NCBI GenBank assembly: GCA_035547755.1
Contig: DASZUG010000023.1
Location: 27,908-91,907, forward strand
Reading direction: 5' to 3'
Length of the DNA stretch: 64,000 nt
From: Mesorhizobium_L sp035547755
GTDB lineage: Bacteria > Pseudomonadota > Alphaproteobacteria > Rhizobiales > Rhizobiaceae
Each line of letters begins with the position of its first letter. The stretch's first letter is position 1. Positions 15,509-24,546 of the stretch are shown piece by piece. The translations under genes and the position numbers were made by a program. The notes below the pieces were generated by a model. The model was not told the DNA's origin. It searched no databases and saw only the letters and a program-made list of their open reading frames with translations.

Positions 15509-16447
15509 ATGAATGGCTCGGCTGCCCGCATCGAAGCCTTCCTGGAGATGATGAGCGCCGAACGTGGCGCCAGTGGCAATACGCTCGCCTCCTATCGCCG
15601 CGATCTGGAGGATGCGGCCGCCTTCCTTGGCGGTTCCCACCGGAACCTCGCCGAGGCCTCTCCGGCCGATATACGGACTTATCTGGAGGATTTGGCTGCG
15701 CGAGGCTTTGCCAGGACGTCTCAGGCGCGTCGGCTTTCGGCGCTCCGGCAGTTTTTCAAGTTCCTCTATGCCGAGGGGCTCCGGACCGACGATCCGACTG
15801 GTCCGCTAGACAGCCCGAAAAAAGAAAGTCCGCTGCCGAAAACGCTCAGCGAGGAGGATGTCGGCCGCCTCCTCGACCGCGCTGCCGCCGAGGCTGCCGA
15901 TCCGGACCTTGCCGGAGAGGACCAAGGCGGTGCCAGGCGGCGCCATGCCCTCGTCGAACTTCTCTATGCCACCGGGCTGCGAGTCTCTGAACTCGTCAGC
16001 CTTCCCCTTGCAATCGCACGCCGGGACGATCGCTTCTTCATGGTCAAGGGGAAGGGCGGCAAAGAGCGAATGGTGCCGCTTTCGACCAAGGCGCGCGAGG
16101 CGATGAGGGTCTGGCTGGGAGAACGCAACGGCAATCCAGCTTTCGCGGACAATCCCTGGCTTTTCCCCGCCGCTTCCGAAAGCGGTTTCGTACCGCGACA
16201 GGTCTTCGCCCGCGAATTGAAGGGGCTCGCGGCGCGCGCGGGAATAACGTCGGCCGCCATCTCGCCCCACGTTCTCAGGCACGCTTTCGCCAGCCATCTC
16301 CTTCAGAACGGCGCCGATCTGAGAGCCGTGCAACAGCTTCTCGGCCATTCGGATATCTCGACCACGCAGATCTACACCCATGTGCTGGAGAAGCGGCTGG
16401 TCGAACTCGTCCAGAATCATCATCCGCTTGCCGATCGAGACACGTGA
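15509..16447 (+). CDS. xerD: Tyrosine recombinase XerD
   Basis: A 312-residue integrase-type recombinase. The N-terminal SAM-like DNA-binding domain (1-100) is followed by the catalytic domain with R158 (ATGLRVSEL), a lysine in the VKGKGGKER turn (about 180-187), H254 and R257 (HVLRHAF), H280 (LLGHSDISTTQIYTH) and nucleophile Y289. With XerC it resolves chromosome dimers at dif. Its position near aroK/aroB is conserved in rhizobia. The ATG at 15509 was chosen because it gives the standard length. It is monocistronic or cotranscribed with the small gene before it. Confidence 0.9.
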   Translation: MNGSAARIEAFLEMMSAERGASGNTLASYRRDLEDAAAFLGGSHRNLAEASPADIRTYLEDLAARGFARTSQARRLSALRQFFKFLYAEGLRTDDPTGPLDSPKKESPLPKTLSEEDVGRLLDRAAAEAADPDLAGEDQGGARRRHALVELLYATGLRVSELVSLPLAIARRDDRFFMVKGKGGKERMVPLSTKAREAMRVWLGERNGNPAFADNPWLFPAASESGFVPRQVFARELKGLAARAGITSAAISPHVLRHAFASHLLQNGADLRAVQQLLGHSDISTTQIYTHVLEKRLVELVQNHHPLADRDT

Positions 16448-16530
16448 CGGTATGGGAACGTCATCTTAAGACGCCGGTAAGGCTCTTATCCGACGATTTC
16501 ACCGCTGTTTTGTCCCAGCCTGGCGTGTTC

Positions 16531-17481
16531 ATGTATAATTATCTCGAATTCGAAAAGCCCGTCGCAGACCTCGAGGGCAAGATATTCGAACTGAAGAAGC
16601 TGAGCGAAAGCGGCGAAGCGGTCGATGTCGCGGAAGAGATCGCGCGGCTTGAAAAACGGTCTCGCGAAGCCTTGCGCGACGCCTACAAATCCCTCACCCC
16701 ATGGCAGAAGGCTCAGGTCGCCCGACACCCCGACCGGCCGCATTGCTTCGATTATGTGCGGGCGCTGTTCACCGATTTCACGCCGCTTGCCGGCGACCGC
16801 GCCTTTGGCGAGGACGAGGCGATCGTCGGCGGTTTGGCGCGGTTTCGCGGCGAGCCTGTCGCCGTGATCGGGCAGGAGAAGGGCAACGACACCAAAAGCC
16901 GCCTCAAGCACAATTTCGGCATGGCGCGCCCCGAAGGCTACCGCAAGGCGGTGCGGATCATGGATCTCGCCGACAGGTTCGACATCCCACTCGTCACCCT
17001 GGTCGATACCGCCGGCGCCTATCCCGGCGTCGGGGCGGAAGAGCGCGGACAAGCGGAGGCGATCGCCCGCTCGACCGAAAAATGCCTTGCGATCCACGTT
17101 CCTTCGGTGTCAGTCGTGATCGGAGAAGGCGGATCGGGCGGCGCGATCGCGCTCGCGACGGCAAACCGGGTCTACATGCTCGAACACTCGATCTATTCCG
17201 TCATCTCTCCGGAGGGCGCGGCTTCGATCCTCTGGCGCGATTCCGCACGCGCCCGTGACGCCGCGACCAACATGAAGATCACGGCGCAGGATCTGCTCGA
17301 AATGAACGTCATCGATGGCATCATCCCGGAGCCGCTCGGCGGCGCCCATCGCGGCGCCGAGACGGTGATAGAGGCGACCGGCCGCCAGATCGACCGCGCC
17401 TTCGCCGACCTCGCGGCCATCGGAGGCGATTTCCGCGAGCATCGCCGCGAGAAATTCCTGGCGATCGGGCGCTCGCTTTAG
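16531..17481 (+). CDS. accA: Acetyl-CoA carboxylase carboxyltransferase subunit alpha
   Basis: A 316-residue AccA. The N-terminus MYNYLEFEKPVADLEGKI is the family start; DTAGAYPGVGAEERGQ and GEGGSGGAIAL form the acyl-CoA/carboxybiotin-binding crotonase-like core. With AccD it transfers CO2 from biotin to acetyl-CoA in fatty acid synthesis. The frame is open further upstream to a GTG at 16444, but the ATG at 16531 gives the expected length and the conserved start. xerD upstream and accA together is a conserved rhizobial order. Confidence 0.93.
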   Translation: MYNYLEFEKPVADLEGKIFELKKLSESGEAVDVAEEIARLEKRSREALRDAYKSLTPWQKAQVARHPDRPHCFDYVRALFTDFTPLAGDRAFGEDEAIVGGLARFRGEPVAVIGQEKGNDTKSRLKHNFGMARPEGYRKAVRIMDLADRFDIPLVTLVDTAGAYPGVGAEERGQAEAIARSTEKCLAIHVPSVSVVIGEGGSGGAIALATANRVYMLEHSIYSVISPEGAASILWRDSARARDAATNMKITAQDLLEMNVIDGIIPEPLGGAHRGAETVIEATGRQIDRAFADLAAIGGDFREHRREKFLAIGRSL

Positions 17482-17665
17482 GTGGGCCGACCCTGACCGG
17501 CACATTGCCGCCACAAAATAGCCGCGCGTTTTTCCTAGTCACCTCCGGCTGAGAGGGTGAGCAGCGCCCTTGCGGTAATCCATTTTCAAGGTTAACGCCT
17601 TATTTTCGAGGTTTCGACGTTGAATCGGACCCTTTGCGGTCCCGGGGACGAGAACGACCATCATC

Positions 17666-19018
17666 ATGAATTCCCGCAAAACCTGTGCCGGAATCCTGTT
17701 TGCTCTTCTCATCCTTGCCGGATGCCAGGGCAAGACGCTCGAGGACATCGCGCCGAAGGCGGAGCAGAAGCTGCCGCCAAAGATCCTGCAGTTGATGCAG
17801 GCCAAGGGAATGGCTGTCACCTCGCCCATCATGGTGCGGATTTTCAAGGAAGATGGCGCTTTCGAAGTCTGGAAGCAGCAGAATGACGGCCGTTACGGCC
17901 TCGTAGCGACCTATCCGATCTGCAAATGGTCAGGTCAACTCGGCCCGAAGATGATCGAGGGTGATCGGCAGGCGCCGGAAGGCTTCTATATGATTCATCC
18001 CTACCAGATGAATCCACAGTCGAAATATTATCTCGCTTTCAATATCGGCTATCCGAACGCCTTCGACAAATCGCATGGACGGACCGGTTCCAACCTGATG
18101 GTGCACGGCGCCTGCTCCTCCTCTGGCTGCTATTCGATGACGGACGCCGAGGTCGGCCAGATCTACGCCTTTGCCCGCGATGCCTTCCAGGGCGGTCAGC
18201 AGGCCTTCCAGATTCAGGCCTTCCCGTTCCGCATGACGGCCGCGAACATGGCGCGCTACCGCAATGATCCGAACATCGATTTCTGGAAGACGCTGAAGGT
18301 CGGCTACGATCTCTTCGAGATCACCCATACGCCGCCCAAGGTCGATGTCTGTGACGGCCGTTACGTCTTCGACCAAACGCCGGCCGCCGGCCGCAGCTTC
18401 TCGCCCGGCGGCGCCTGCCCGCCAATGTCGCAGCCGCCCGACATTGTCGCCGCCTATAAGGCATTCGAGAAGACCTACGACGCCGCCTATGCCGCAGCGG
18501 TGAAGGCCCATAAGGGACCAGCGCCAAAACCGTCGCTCGACGGGCTGAAGGAGGCCAAACTCGTCGCCAACTGGACGCACGAATTGATGAGCGGCAAACA
18601 GGTGCCGCTCACGCCGCCCTCCATGGATGCCAACGGCAAGATCACGGAATCGACCGAACGGCTTGGTCGCATCGATTCACCGCTCGGCCGCAAGATGGCC
18701 GCCCTCGACGCCGAAAAGGCCGCCAAGAAGAAGGAGGCCGAGGAAAAGGCCACTGCGATCGCGGCGGCCAAGGCCGAAAAGCTCGCGATGGCCGAGCGCG
18801 CCAAGGCGGCGAAGCAAGAAGCCAGGGAGAAGGCACGCTCCGATAAGGCGAAGGGCGCGGCAGCCGTAGCGCAAAACGGAACGGCCGCCCAAAAGGGAAA
18901 GCATGAGTCCACGACGCAGGATGCCTCCGCCGTCCCGGTCGAAAATGCGCTCGCGCCCACCGAACAGCGCGCGCCTTCGCTCGGCAAGCGCATCTGGAAC
19001 AAGATTTTCGGCAGCTGA
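17666..19018 (+). CDS. L,D-transpeptidase (YafK-type) lipoprotein with Lys/Ala-rich tail
   Basis: A 450-residue protein. The signal ends in a lipobox LILAGC, with the lipidated cysteine at residue 20. The YkuD-like catalytic domain carries H147 and C155 in VHGACSSSGCYSMTD, the histidine-cysteine pair of the YafK/DpaA group. E. coli YafK (DpaA) hydrolyses the bond between peptidoglycan and Braun lipoprotein, while other family members crosslink. About residues 345-410 are a lysine-, alanine- and glutamate-rich helix likely to be a coiled coil, and the end is KRIWNKIFGS. It stands alone. It should act in the periplasm, anchored to a membrane. Confidence 0.8.
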   Translation: MNSRKTCAGILFALLILAGCQGKTLEDIAPKAEQKLPPKILQLMQAKGMAVTSPIMVRIFKEDGAFEVWKQQNDGRYGLVATYPICKWSGQLGPKMIEGDRQAPEGFYMIHPYQMNPQSKYYLAFNIGYPNAFDKSHGRTGSNLMVHGACSSSGCYSMTDAEVGQIYAFARDAFQGGQQAFQIQAFPFRMTAANMARYRNDPNIDFWKTLKVGYDLFEITHTPPKVDVCDGRYVFDQTPAAGRSFSPGGACPPMSQPPDIVAAYKAFEKTYDAAYAAAVKAHKGPAPKPSLDGLKEAKLVANWTHELMSGKQVPLTPPSMDANGKITESTERLGRIDSPLGRKMAALDAEKAAKKKEAEEKATAIAAAKAEKLAMAERAKAAKQEAREKARSDKAKGAAAVAQNGTAAQKGKHESTTQDASAVPVENALAPTEQRAPSLGKRIWNKIFGS

Positions 19019-19091
19019 GATATTGCCTGTGCCTGTCCCGACCCGTGCGGGCCCGTTGACAATCCCGCTTGCCATGCGCTGATCTCTGGCG

Positions 19092-20372
19092 ATGTCCCAA
19101 CCTGTCGATGTCATTGTCATAGGCGCCGGCTTCACCGGCCTGTCGGCGGCGCTGGAGCTTCAGCGCCGCGGCCTTTCCTTCCTGTTGATCGAGGCGAGTA
19201 GTCGCGTCGGCGGCAAGGTGGCGTCCCGCCGCAATGCGCTTAACGAGAGGCTGGATATTGGGGGGCAGTTCTTCTGCCAGGACATGCCGTCCGTGATGAC
19301 TCTCGTTAGACGTTATTGCAAGGCGAAGGTCGAAACGCCGGTCGAAGGCGTCTTCTCGGTCCAGCCGAAGGCCGATCCGGAGGTGGCACGCCGCATCTAT
19401 CGCTCGGCCGCGGCTATGCGCGAAAGTCTCCACGCGATGGCGCCCGACGATCCCGCCATAGCAGGTCTTTCGGTTGCGGATTGGCTGGGGAAGCAGCCGG
19501 CGCCGCCCGAGACAAAGGCGGCTTTTCATTCCATGGTCGAGGGTTTGTGGTGCCTGCCGATGGCGACGATCCCGCTCTGGTATCTGATCGACAACAATCG
19601 CCGCATTACCAACCACACATTCGAGCTGCAATATTTCCTCCACGATTCGATGCATTCGCTCGCGGACGACATGGCGGCGGAAATCGGCGAGCGGCTTGTG
19701 CTGGGCGCGCCCGTCACGCAGATCCGTCACGCCGATGGACGCGCGACGGTCGCGACACGCAAAGGCGAGTTCACGGGCAGGAAGATCATCCTCGCCCTGC
19801 CGCCGACCATGGCGGCTAAGGTCGTCTATTCCCCGCCGCTTCCCGAAACGCTCGGCCAAGCGCTGGCCGCCTGGAAGAGCGGGAGCGTCGCCAAGACTAT
19901 CCTGCGTTATTCCCGTACCTTCTGGCGCGATCAGGGGCTTTCGGGGATGGTGCTCTGGCGCGACGTTCATGGCCTCTTCGCATGCGATGCAAGCTCCGAC
20001 GCGGAGCATGCGGCTCTCGTCGTCTGGACCGCAGGGCCTCTCGCCGATCTCTGGCGTTCGGAAGGAGAGCCGGCAATGAAGAAGCGTCTGGTCGAACGTC
20101 TCAGCGCTGCGCTGGGACCCGAGGCGGCCGAGCCGCTCGACATCTCCCTCCGCGACTGGACCGGTGATCCATGGGTTGGGGGGGGCTATAGCGATATCAT
20201 CACCGATATGAGCGCGCGCGATGCCGAAAAACGATTGCGAGAGGGCTTTGGCGCGCTTTTCTTCGCTTCCTCCGAAATCTCTCCGTCATTCCCCGGCTAC
20301 ATAGAAGGCGCCGTGATGGCGGGCGGCATCGCGGCACGGGCTGCTGCCGAAGCGCTGTCACGGCCGGTATGA
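19092..20372 (+). CDS. FAD-dependent amine oxidase family protein
   Basis: A 426-residue flavoprotein. The N-terminal VIVIGAGFTGLSAALEL (residues 8-24) is the Rossmann FAD site, and EASSRVGGK (about 35-43) is the following GG-type motif. The C-terminal PGYIEGAVMAGGIAAR segment is the second FAD-binding region of the monoamine oxidase/protoporphyrinogen oxidase group. It oxidises an unknown amine or related compound. Neighbours on the same strand are a GATase (138 bases downstream) and a 2OG oxygenase, which may form a pathway but the spacing makes a single operon uncertain. Confidence 0.8.
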   Translation: MSQPVDVIVIGAGFTGLSAALELQRRGLSFLLIEASSRVGGKVASRRNALNERLDIGGQFFCQDMPSVMTLVRRYCKAKVETPVEGVFSVQPKADPEVARRIYRSAAAMRESLHAMAPDDPAIAGLSVADWLGKQPAPPETKAAFHSMVEGLWCLPMATIPLWYLIDNNRRITNHTFELQYFLHDSMHSLADDMAAEIGERLVLGAPVTQIRHADGRATVATRKGEFTGRKIILALPPTMAAKVVYSPPLPETLGQALAAWKSGSVAKTILRYSRTFWRDQGLSGMVLWRDVHGLFACDASSDAEHAALVVWTAGPLADLWRSEGEPAMKKRLVERLSAALGPEAAEPLDISLRDWTGDPWVGGGYSDIITDMSARDAEKRLREGFGALFFASSEISPSFPGYIEGAVMAGGIAARAAAEALSRPV

Positions 20373-20510
20373 CATCTCCGGGAGCGGACGGTTATCCTTC
20401 GGCGCAAGGCCGACAGGGCGAAAAAGCAATGCGGGATGACGCATTCCCGATGAACTGCCGCACCGGGAGTGCGCTACGCTGAATGCGTTGGTCAGGGCGG
20501 ATTCACCATC

Positions 20511-21212
20511 ATGGGCAAGCGGGTCATCCTCATTCGTCACGGCCACAATCCGCCGGATGACCGCGTCTTCACGCATCTGACCTTGGCGGGTTTCGAGCCG
20601 GTTCTGTGCAGACCTTTTGCCGGAGATGCGATTCCTCCCGCGGATGAGAACGTCGCCGGCAGCGTCGTCCATGGCGGTCTATTCGAGGCGTATGCCTATG
20701 ACAAATACCCTTTTCTACGGGACGAAGCGCGCTGGATCGAAAGCTGCATGCGCCGGGACATTCCGCTTCTCGGCATCTGCCAAGGAGCCCAGCAGATCGC
20801 GCATATGCTAGGCGCGCCTGTCGGACCGCCGACGGACGAAAGCGCCGAGTTCGGCTATTACCGCATAGAGCCGACCGAGGCGGGGCGATCTTTCCTTCCC
20901 GAACCGCTGTATGTCGCCCAGTCGCACTTTCATACGTTCGGCATCCCCACCGGCGCGGTCCATCTAGCGCGGAGCGACCTTTTCCCCAATCAGGCCTTCT
21001 CTTACGGCAAAACGACTTTCGCCGTGCAGTTCCATGCCGAAGTCACGATCGAGGGCTTCAGGCGTTGGCAAGACAATCCAGGAATCCGATATGATCGCAA
21101 TGGTGTCCAGACGCGCGAAGAACAGGACGTGCTGATGCATCTCCACGACGCGGATCAGGCGAAATGGTTTTACCGCTTGCTCGACGCCTTGTTCCGCCAG
21201 CCCTTGGAGTGA
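20511..21212 (+). CDS. Class I glutamine amidotransferase-like protein
   Basis: A 233-residue protein with the class I GATase fold: nucleophile C90 in LLGICQGAQQ, and H175 with E177 in AVQFHAEVT complete the triad. No synthetase domain is present, so it is either a stand-alone amidotransferase/hydrolase or works with an unlinked partner. The ATG at 20511 was chosen over an upstream frame opening at 20469 because it begins the fold. It ends 9 bases before the 2OG oxygenase gene, so the two are co-transcribed. Confidence 0.8.
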   Translation: MGKRVILIRHGHNPPDDRVFTHLTLAGFEPVLCRPFAGDAIPPADENVAGSVVHGGLFEAYAYDKYPFLRDEARWIESCMRRDIPLLGICQGAQQIAHMLGAPVGPPTDESAEFGYYRIEPTEAGRSFLPEPLYVAQSHFHTFGIPTGAVHLARSDLFPNQAFSYGKTTFAVQFHAEVTIEGFRRWQDNPGIRYDRNGVQTREEQDVLMHLHDADQAKWFYRLLDALFRQPLE

Positions 21213-21221
21213 AGGCAAGCC

Positions 21222-22232
21222 ATGATCCCGCGTATCGACATCGCGCCGCTCTTTGATCCGGCATCCAGGGAAAGGGAGAGAACGGACCGCACCATCATGG
21301 AGGCGGCATCGGGCATAGGCTTCATGACGGTCATCGGCTTTCCCGGCGCGGAAAGCCTTGTCGCCGATCGCCGTGCTAAGTTGTTGAGCATTTTTTCACT
21401 GCCTGAGGAGGAAAAGAGGAAACTCTGGCGGTGGAATTTCGACAACAGCAAACCGAACGTCTATCGCGGCTGGTATCCCGTGCAGCAGGGAACCGCGTCG
21501 CACAAGGAAGGCATCGACATGGGGCCGGACATCGTCCGTGGGGTTTCCTCGGTCGATCCCAGCGATCCCTTGCGCGAGGCGACACCGCTCCCTCGGGAGG
21601 AACTGGTTCCAGGCTGGCGCGAGGCCGTTGCGGCCTATTACCGCGCGATGGAAGAGACAGGCGCCGGCATCATGCGGTCGGTCGCGCGTGGCCTCGGCCT
21701 CCACGAGGCGGTCTTCGATCCGGCCTTCGCCAATGGCATCTCGACGCTTCGGCTGACCCGATATCCGCCGCGCAGCGAAGAATGCAGGGAGGCGGATAGA
21801 GCCGACGCGTCGGGCGGAGAGGAACGCAGGAAGCTTGTCGGCGGGGCGCATGTCGATTCCGGTTTTGTCACCCTTCTTGCCCAGAATGGCGTTGAGGGCC
21901 TTCAGGCGGAAGACCGGACAGGTCGATGGATCGATGTGCCGCCGCAGGATGGAACGCTTGCAATCAATTTCGGCAAGCTGCTCGAGCGCTGGACGGGCGG
22001 CCGTATTCGCGCCACCCTGCATCGTGTGATCGCGCCCGGACGCGAGCGGTTTTCGATCCCGTTCTTCTACGAACCGGCGGCGGAAGCCGAGATCGCCCCG
22101 CTTCCCCTGGCGGGCGCGGAAGCGTTCGAGCCATTCCTCTATGGCGATTATCTCTGGGACGTGGCGACCAATTTCGTCGAGCAGCGGGGCATTCGTCATC
22201 TGCGCCAGCCGCGGCGAAGCAGCGGATCCTGA
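21222..22232 (+). CDS. Isopenicillin N synthase-like 2OG-Fe(II) oxygenase
   Basis: A 336-residue protein of the isopenicillin N synthase/2OG dioxygenase family. The N-terminal half is the DIOX_N-type domain (residues 3-130), followed by the Fe(II)/2OG core with H210-x-D212 (GGAHVDSG), distal H267 (TLHRV) and the R276-x-S278 2OG-binding pair. Substrate is unknown; relatives act on amino acids, peptides or plant-type metabolites. The gene is tightly linked to the amidotransferase. The catalytic residues are intact. Confidence 0.85.
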   Translation: MIPRIDIAPLFDPASRERERTDRTIMEAASGIGFMTVIGFPGAESLVADRRAKLLSIFSLPEEEKRKLWRWNFDNSKPNVYRGWYPVQQGTASHKEGIDMGPDIVRGVSSVDPSDPLREATPLPREELVPGWREAVAAYYRAMEETGAGIMRSVARGLGLHEAVFDPAFANGISTLRLTRYPPRSEECREADRADASGGEERRKLVGGAHVDSGFVTLLAQNGVEGLQAEDRTGRWIDVPPQDGTLAINFGKLLERWTGGRIRATLHRVIAPGRERFSIPFFYEPAAEAEIAPLPLAGAEAFEPFLYGDYLWDVATNFVEQRGIRHLRQPRRSSGS

Positions 22233-22298
22233 ATACTTCCCATCCGCCTGCCGCGGCCGCGAATGCTTAAGAAAGCGTTGCTCCGCCTCTTATGATGC

Positions 22299-22338
22299 AA
22301 TGCACAATTTGCATGCATGCCATGCAACCATGTGCATT
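22299..22338. promoter_or_regulatory. Nested dyads upstream of the DUF1127 gene
   Basis: TTGCATG-N5-CATGCAA (22309-22327) sits inside an outer pair AATGCAC/GTGCATT (22299-22305 and 22332-22338), with almost the same centre. This symmetry suits a LysR-type or PhaR-type dimer/tetramer site. It is about 85 bases before the DUF1127 start. Confidence 0.5.
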
Positions 22339-22366
22339 CACAAAAGGCAAAATGATCGCCATTTAA

Positions 22367-22401
22367 GCACCGCTACAAGAGATTTGTGCACCGCAACAAG
22401 A
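22367..22401 (+). repeat. Direct repeat GCACCGC(T/A)ACAAGA with 21-base period
   Basis: Two 14-base copies (22367-22380 and 22388-22401) differ at one position and are spaced two helical turns apart, immediately before the DUF1127 ribosome-binding site. They may be transcription-factor sites or part of the 5' untranslated region. Confidence 0.4.
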
Positions 22402-22422
22402 CACGACCTATGGAGGGTCAAA

Positions 22423-22563
22423 ATGAACCTGTTCCGCAATTACCGTAACTGGCGCCGTTATCGTCAGACCATCAGCGAGCTTAGCCGCCTTTCGAACCGC
22501 GAGCTCAACGACATGGGCATCAGCCGTGGTGACATCCCGGCCGTGGCGAAGTCCACCTTCTAA
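22423..22563 (+). CDS. DUF1127 (YjiS-like) small protein
   Basis: A 46-residue protein rich in arginine and tyrosine at the N-terminus. The core RQTISELSRLSNRELNDMGISRGDI is the DUF1127 signature. A TGGAGGGT ribosome-binding site lies 6 bases before the ATG. In rhizobia and Brucella such proteins are linked to RNA maturation, carbon and phosphate responses, and some are controlled by a LysR-type regulator (VtlR/LsrB). A strong terminator follows. The upstream region is unusually full of repeats, suggesting tight control. Confidence 0.85.
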   Translation: MNLFRNYRNWRRYRQTISELSRLSNRELNDMGISRGDIPAVAKSTF

Positions 22564-22630
22564 CGCTCATTCAGTAGTAGGCGGGCCTAGCGCCTGCCGG
22601 TCCGGCCAGCACGAGCATGGCCGACTTGCC

Positions 22631-22664
22631 AAAACCCGCCGCCCCAACGGCGGGTTTTGTTTTG
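22631..22664. terminator. Terminator between the DUF1127 and ABC-F genes
   Basis: AAAACCCGCCG and CGGCGGGTTTT form a perfect stem with a CCCCAA loop; the + side continues TTTTGTTTTG. It can stop the DUF1127 transcript and possibly the opposing ABC-F transcript. Confidence 0.8.
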
Positions 22665-22709
22665 CGTAAAAGCAGGTGTCCTGGCGGACCAATGGGCGAT
22701 GGATGTGGC

Positions 22710-24521
22710 TCAGCCTTCCAGTTCTTCCCGCAGCATTTCGAGTTCCAGCCACTCTTCTTCCATTATCGCCAGAGCCTCCCGTTCCCGGTTGAGCCTGGCC
22801 GACAGTTCGCCGAAGGCCTTCGCGTCTCGCTGGTAAAGGCCGGGATCGGCCAGTTTCGCTTCGAGGCTGGCGATAGATGCCGAAGCCCCTTCGATTTTGC
22901 CCGGTAGCGTATCGAGGGCGAATTTCTGCTTATAGGACAGCTTTTTCGCGGTTTGTCGGGGCGGAACCGCCGGAGCGGCGGGGCTGTCCCCGTTGTCTGA
23001 AGCCTTTTTCGGCGGCGTGCGCGCGGTGAAATTCCGGCTTCCACGCTGCGCCAGCATATCGGTGTAGCCGCCGGCATACTCGACCCAGCGGCCCCCATTC
23101 TCTGGCACGATCACACTTGTCACGGTGCGGTCGAGGAAGTCGCGGTCATGGCTGACGAGGATGACCGTCCCGGCGAAGCCGGCAACCATCTCCTGCAAAA
23201 GATCGAGCGTCTCCATATCGAGATCGTTCGTCGGCTCGTCGAGGACGAGAAGGTTGGCCGGCCGGGAAAGGACGCGCGCCAGGATGAGGCGCGCCCGCTC
23301 ACCGCCGGAAAGCTCGCGCACCGGCGTGCGGGCCTGTTCCGGCTTGAACAGGAATTCCTTCATCCATGACACGACATGGCGTTCCTCGCCATTGACGAGC
23401 AGGGTTTCGCCGCGGCCGTCCGTGAGGAAGTGGGCGAGCGTTTCCGCCGGATCGAGGTCCCGCTTCTGGTCGAGCGAGGCGATTTCGAGGTTGACGCCGA
23501 GACGGACCGTGCCGGTGTCGGGCTGAAGACCGCCGGTCAGCATCTTCAGAAGCGTTGTCTTGCCGGCGCCGTTCGGTCCGATAAGTCCGACACGGTCGCC
23601 GCGGTTGATACGGATCGAGAAATCCCGCACCACCTCGTTGCCACTGAACTGTTTCGAGATCGACTTCGCCTCGATCACGAGCTTGCCGGATTCCGCAGCG
23701 TCGCCGGCGGCGAGGTTGGCGACGCCTTCGGCACGCCTGTGGGAACGGAATTCGCGCCGCATCGCCTGCAATTCGCCGAGGCGGCGCATATTGCGCTTGC
23801 GCCGCGCCGTCACCCCATAGCGCAGCCAATGCTCTTCGCGCACGATCTGCCGTCCGAGCTTGTGCTGCTCGCGCTCTTCCTCCTCCAGCACCTGGTCGCG
23901 CCATTCCTCGAAATGAGCGAAACCCTTGTCGAGCCGCCGCGCCACTCCACGGTCGAGCCAGACGGTCGCCCTGGAAACGCGCTCGAGGAAACGTCGGTCG
24001 TGCGAAATCAGGACGATCGCGGCCTGGGAGCGGCCAAGCTCATCCTCCAGCCATTCGATGGCGGCGAGATCGAGATGGTTGGTCGGCTCGTCCAGAAGCA
24101 ATATGTCAGGCTCCGGAGCAAGCGCGCGCGCCAGCGCCGCGCGGCGGGATTCGCCGCCTGAAAGCGACGACGGGTCTTCCTCGCCCGTCAACCCGAGATG
24201 GTCGAGAAGATAGGTCACGCGGTGCGGGTCGTCACCTGGTCCCAGGCCGGCTTCAGCATAGGCTCTTGCCGTGGCGAAGCCTTCCATGTCCGGCGCTTGC
24301 GGCAGATAACGCAATGTCGCGGTCGGTTGCCTGAAAACCTCTCCGTCCTGTGGTTCGACCAGATCGGCCGCGATTTTCAACAGCGTCGATTTTCCCGACC
24401 CGTTTCGGCCGACGAGAGCGATCCTGTCTCCGGCCGAAACCGAGAGAGCGGCGCCGTCGAGAAGCGGTGCGCCGCCGAAGGTCAGTTTGATGTCGTCGAG
24501 ACGAAGGAGTGGGGGAGGCAT
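22710..24521 (-). CDS. ABC-F family ATPase (Uup-like)
   Basis: A 603-residue protein with two ABC domains and no membrane spans. Walker A motifs are GRNGSGKST (about residues 37-45) and GPNGAGKTT (about 330-338); signature motifs LSGGE and LSGGE precede Walker B sequences in ILLLDEPTNHLD and LLVLDEPTNDLD. A charged interdomain linker (about 230-280) and a C-terminal coiled coil (about 540-603) mark the Uup subgroup. ABC-F proteins act on the ribosome or, for Uup, in DNA-transposon excision and translation. The start at 24521 follows GGGGGAGG and removes an unlikely N-terminal extension. Confidence 0.85.
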   Translation of the reverse strand: MPPPLLRLDDIKLTFGGAPLLDGAALSVSAGDRIALVGRNGSGKSTLLKIAADLVEPQDGEVFRQPTATLRYLPQAPDMEGFATARAYAEAGLGPGDDPHRVTYLLDHLGLTGEEDPSSLSGGESRRAALARALAPEPDILLLDEPTNHLDLAAIEWLEDELGRSQAAIVLISHDRRFLERVSRATVWLDRGVARRLDKGFAHFEEWRDQVLEEEEREQHKLGRQIVREEHWLRYGVTARRKRNMRRLGELQAMRREFRSHRRAEGVANLAAGDAAESGKLVIEAKSISKQFSGNEVVRDFSIRINRGDRVGLIGPNGAGKTTLLKMLTGGLQPDTGTVRLGVNLEIASLDQKRDLDPAETLAHFLTDGRGETLLVNGEERHVVSWMKEFLFKPEQARTPVRELSGGERARLILARVLSRPANLLVLDEPTNDLDMETLDLLQEMVAGFAGTVILVSHDRDFLDRTVTSVIVPENGGRWVEYAGGYTDMLAQRGSRNFTARTPPKKASDNGDSPAAPAVPPRQTAKKLSYKQKFALDTLPGKIEGASASIASLEAKLADPGLYQRDAKAFGELSARLNREREALAIMEEEWLELEMLREELEG

Positions 24522-24546
24522 GGACCGGATCAGACAATGAAAGCGG

